Below, in pieces: positions 62,920 to 64,000 of a stretch of 64,000 bases of DNA. Below the pieces are notes generated by a model. That model was given only the letters and a program-made list of their open reading frames with translations, made no database searches and was not told where the DNA came from. A program made the translations under genes and the position numbers. Position 1 is the stretch's first letter, and the number at the start of each line of letters is the position of its first letter. The stretch is from positions 124,001-188,000 of the forward strand of contig NZ_CYSB01000040.1 in NCBI RefSeq assembly GCF_001458255.1. The letters are read 5' to 3'. Origin of the DNA: Thalassovita autumnalis. GTDB lineage: Bacteria; Pseudomonadota; Alphaproteobacteria; Rhodobacterales; Rhodobacteraceae.

Positions 62920-63855
62920 TCAATCGGGCAGAGGGATGAATTCGCCGTCATCGCCGGGGGGCAGCTGGAATCGACCATGGGCCCAATCCCCTGCACGCCA
63001 GGCTTCTTTTGCGGCCTCAATCCTTTCTTTGCTGGAGGCGACGAAGTTCCACCAGATGTGGCGCGGTCCGTTCAGGATTTCGCCGCCCAGAATCAGCACC
63101 CGCGCGCCCTGCCCGCCTGCGGTGATGGAAATGGAATCGCCCGGACGGAACACCAGCATGCGGCCCGGTTCATAGGTCTGACCGGCTTGGCTGACCTCCC
63201 CCTCAATCACATAGACCGCGCGGTCCTCATGATCGTCTGGCAATGGCAGCTGCGCCCCGGCCTGCATCTTCACGTCGCCGTAGAACACATCAAATGGCAT
63301 CGGCACCGGGGCCTCAACACCGTAGGCGTGCCCCAGAATCAGGCGCATTTCCTTGCCCTCGCCTTCCAGGATCGGCAGGTCCGCTTTGGGTGTGTGATGA
63401 AACAGGGGCGCGTCATCTTCATGGCCTTCCGGCAGCGCCAGCCACGTCTGAATGCCAAACATGTTGAACGGTTTTTCGCGCATCTCTTCATCGGTGCGTT
63501 CAGAATGGGTGATGCCGTAGCCAGCCTTCATCCAGTTCACGGCACCGGGTTCGATCCACTGATCGGTGCCAAGGGAATCTCGATGATGCAGCCGCCCTTT
63601 GTAGAGGTAGGTCACCGTGCCCAGCCCAATATGGGGATGTGGGCGCACATCGATGCCCTGCCCGGTCAGAAACTCGGCCGGCCCCATCTGATCAAAGAAA
63701 ATAAACGGTCCAACCATCTGGCGACGCCCATGCGGCAGGGCGCGGCGCACCTCAAAGCCACCCAGATCACGCGCGCGCGGCACAATGACGGTTTCAATCT
63801 GATCCACCTGATCGCCAATTGGCGTGTGAATATCTAGCAGTGGGTTCCAACTCAT
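62920..63855 (-). CDS. pirin family protein
   Basis: 311-aa bicupin: FFDQMGPAEFLTGQGIDVRPHPHIGLGTVTYLYKG with the metal-binding His residues and EPGAVNWMKAGYGITHSERT; C-terminal cupin YVIEGEVSQAGQTYEPGRMLVFRPGD. Some pirins are quercetinases or redox-linked regulators; function here is not known. ATG 63855 with GGAGG upstream is chosen over the longer frame to 63882. The 5' flank runs to the window end without another recognisable gene. Confidence 0.92.
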   Translation of the reverse strand: MSWNPLLDIHTPIGDQVDQIETVIVPRARDLGGFEVRRALPHGRRQMVGPFIFFDQMGPAEFLTGQGIDVRPHPHIGLGTVTYLYKGRLHHRDSLGTDQWIEPGAVNWMKAGYGITHSERTDEEMREKPFNMFGIQTWLALPEGHEDDAPLFHHTPKADLPILEGEGKEMRLILGHAYGVEAPVPMPFDVFYGDVKMQAGAQLPLPDDHEDRAVYVIEGEVSQAGQTYEPGRMLVFRPGDSISITAGGQGARVLILGGEILNGPRHIWWNFVASSKERIEAAKEAWRAGDWAHGRFQLPPGDDGEFIPLPD

Positions 63856-64000
63856 ATCGGTGCCTCCTTTGAGACCCAACATAGAGCGTTAGCAGAACTG
63901 CAAAATCCCCATCGCCCGACAGGATCTGTGCACAAATGCAGAGATCTGATGGCAACAGAGCAAACGCAACACCGACCAAGTGATCTAAGCGGCTGATTTA

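Noticed and set aside
62828-63175. 115-aa ORF opposite the end of the pirin gene
   Set aside because: It overlaps the pirin frame, is Pro/Ser/Arg-rich and lacks a family or good ribosome site.
1-64000. CRISPR arrays, insertion sequences, prophage or integrative elements
   Set aside because: No regularly spaced direct repeats, transposase or integrase genes, or attachment-site duplications at the tRNA were seen.

Overview
The window reads as chromosomal DNA of a Rhodobacteraceae alphaproteobacterium, most likely of the Roseobacter group. It is GC-rich. It carries a C4-pathway 5-aminolevulinate synthase of 407 residues, an Entner-Doudoroff edd-eda pair, a single-cysteine DksA of the Rhodobacter type, a tripartite TRAP transporter, an aspartate/glutamate leucyltransferase, and many small families that I know mainly from this group (DUF2927, DUF2852, DUF6778, a PIN protein next to a PUA-type RNA methyltransferase). 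I saw no prophage, insertion sequence, CRISPR array, rRNA or photosynthesis gene.

Layout. 1-3.1 kb: argS, a SPOR-domain protein and the 5' end of nagZ (minus strand). 3.2-9.8 kb: a CPA antiporter, dgt, erpA, xth, a FAD monooxygenase and dksA. 9.9-13.8 kb: a MoxR ATPase / DUF2927 lipoprotein / mini membrane protein / CoxE-like von Willebrand A locus with a translationally coupled 23-codon leader ORF. 13.9-18.6 kb: a PhoD-like phosphatase, an M48 protease, PIN and RNA methyltransferase genes and a DUF6778 lipoprotein. 18.8-24.5 kb: edd-eda behind a GntR/LacI-type operator, then glnE. 24.6-28.3 kb: a flavodoxin-fold oxidoreductase, a YbaK protein, a DUF2852 gene broken by TAA, RDD, bpt and a stand-alone CZB protein. 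28.3-35.2 kb: a TRAP transporter divergent from a cache-domain histidine kinase and LuxR-type regulator. 35.4-36.8 kb: a decayed secreted-protein gene. 37.1-39.8 kb: ilvB-ilvN with a complete leader-peptide attenuator. 40-43.6 kb: FkbM methyltransferase, DUF2189, amidase and NIPSNAP. 43.7-50.9 kb: prfB, a Kef-type antiporter, PBP1A and an AmiC-type amidase. 51-58.2 kb: an aminotransferase, a BepA-like protease with a DsbA-like protein, ispG, a RodZ-like protein and hemA. 58.4-64 kb: an M20 peptidase, a fluoroacetate-dehalogenase-like hydrolase, a glycosyltransferase/sulfotransferase pair, tRNA-Asp and a pirin.

Regulation is unusually readable. hemA has an FNR-type box exactly placed for class II activation, with a 17-bp palindrome just after the predicted start site. 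ilvBN has a leader peptide with Leu-Val-Val-Ile-Ile codons and mutually exclusive hairpins. edd has a LacI-type operator inside its promoter spacer. Two 19-bp palindromes precede the broken DUF2852 gene.

A 49-bp imperfect palindrome, or half of it, lies shortly after a stop codon at six places and looks like a dispersed 3'-end element. Two genes carry in-frame stops with homologous or continuous coding sequence on both sides, which suggests recent decay (or base errors). I did not find a convincing new defence or mobile system. The best leads are the dehalogenase, the MoxR/vWA locus with its coupled mini-ORFs, the hemA control region and the repeat family.
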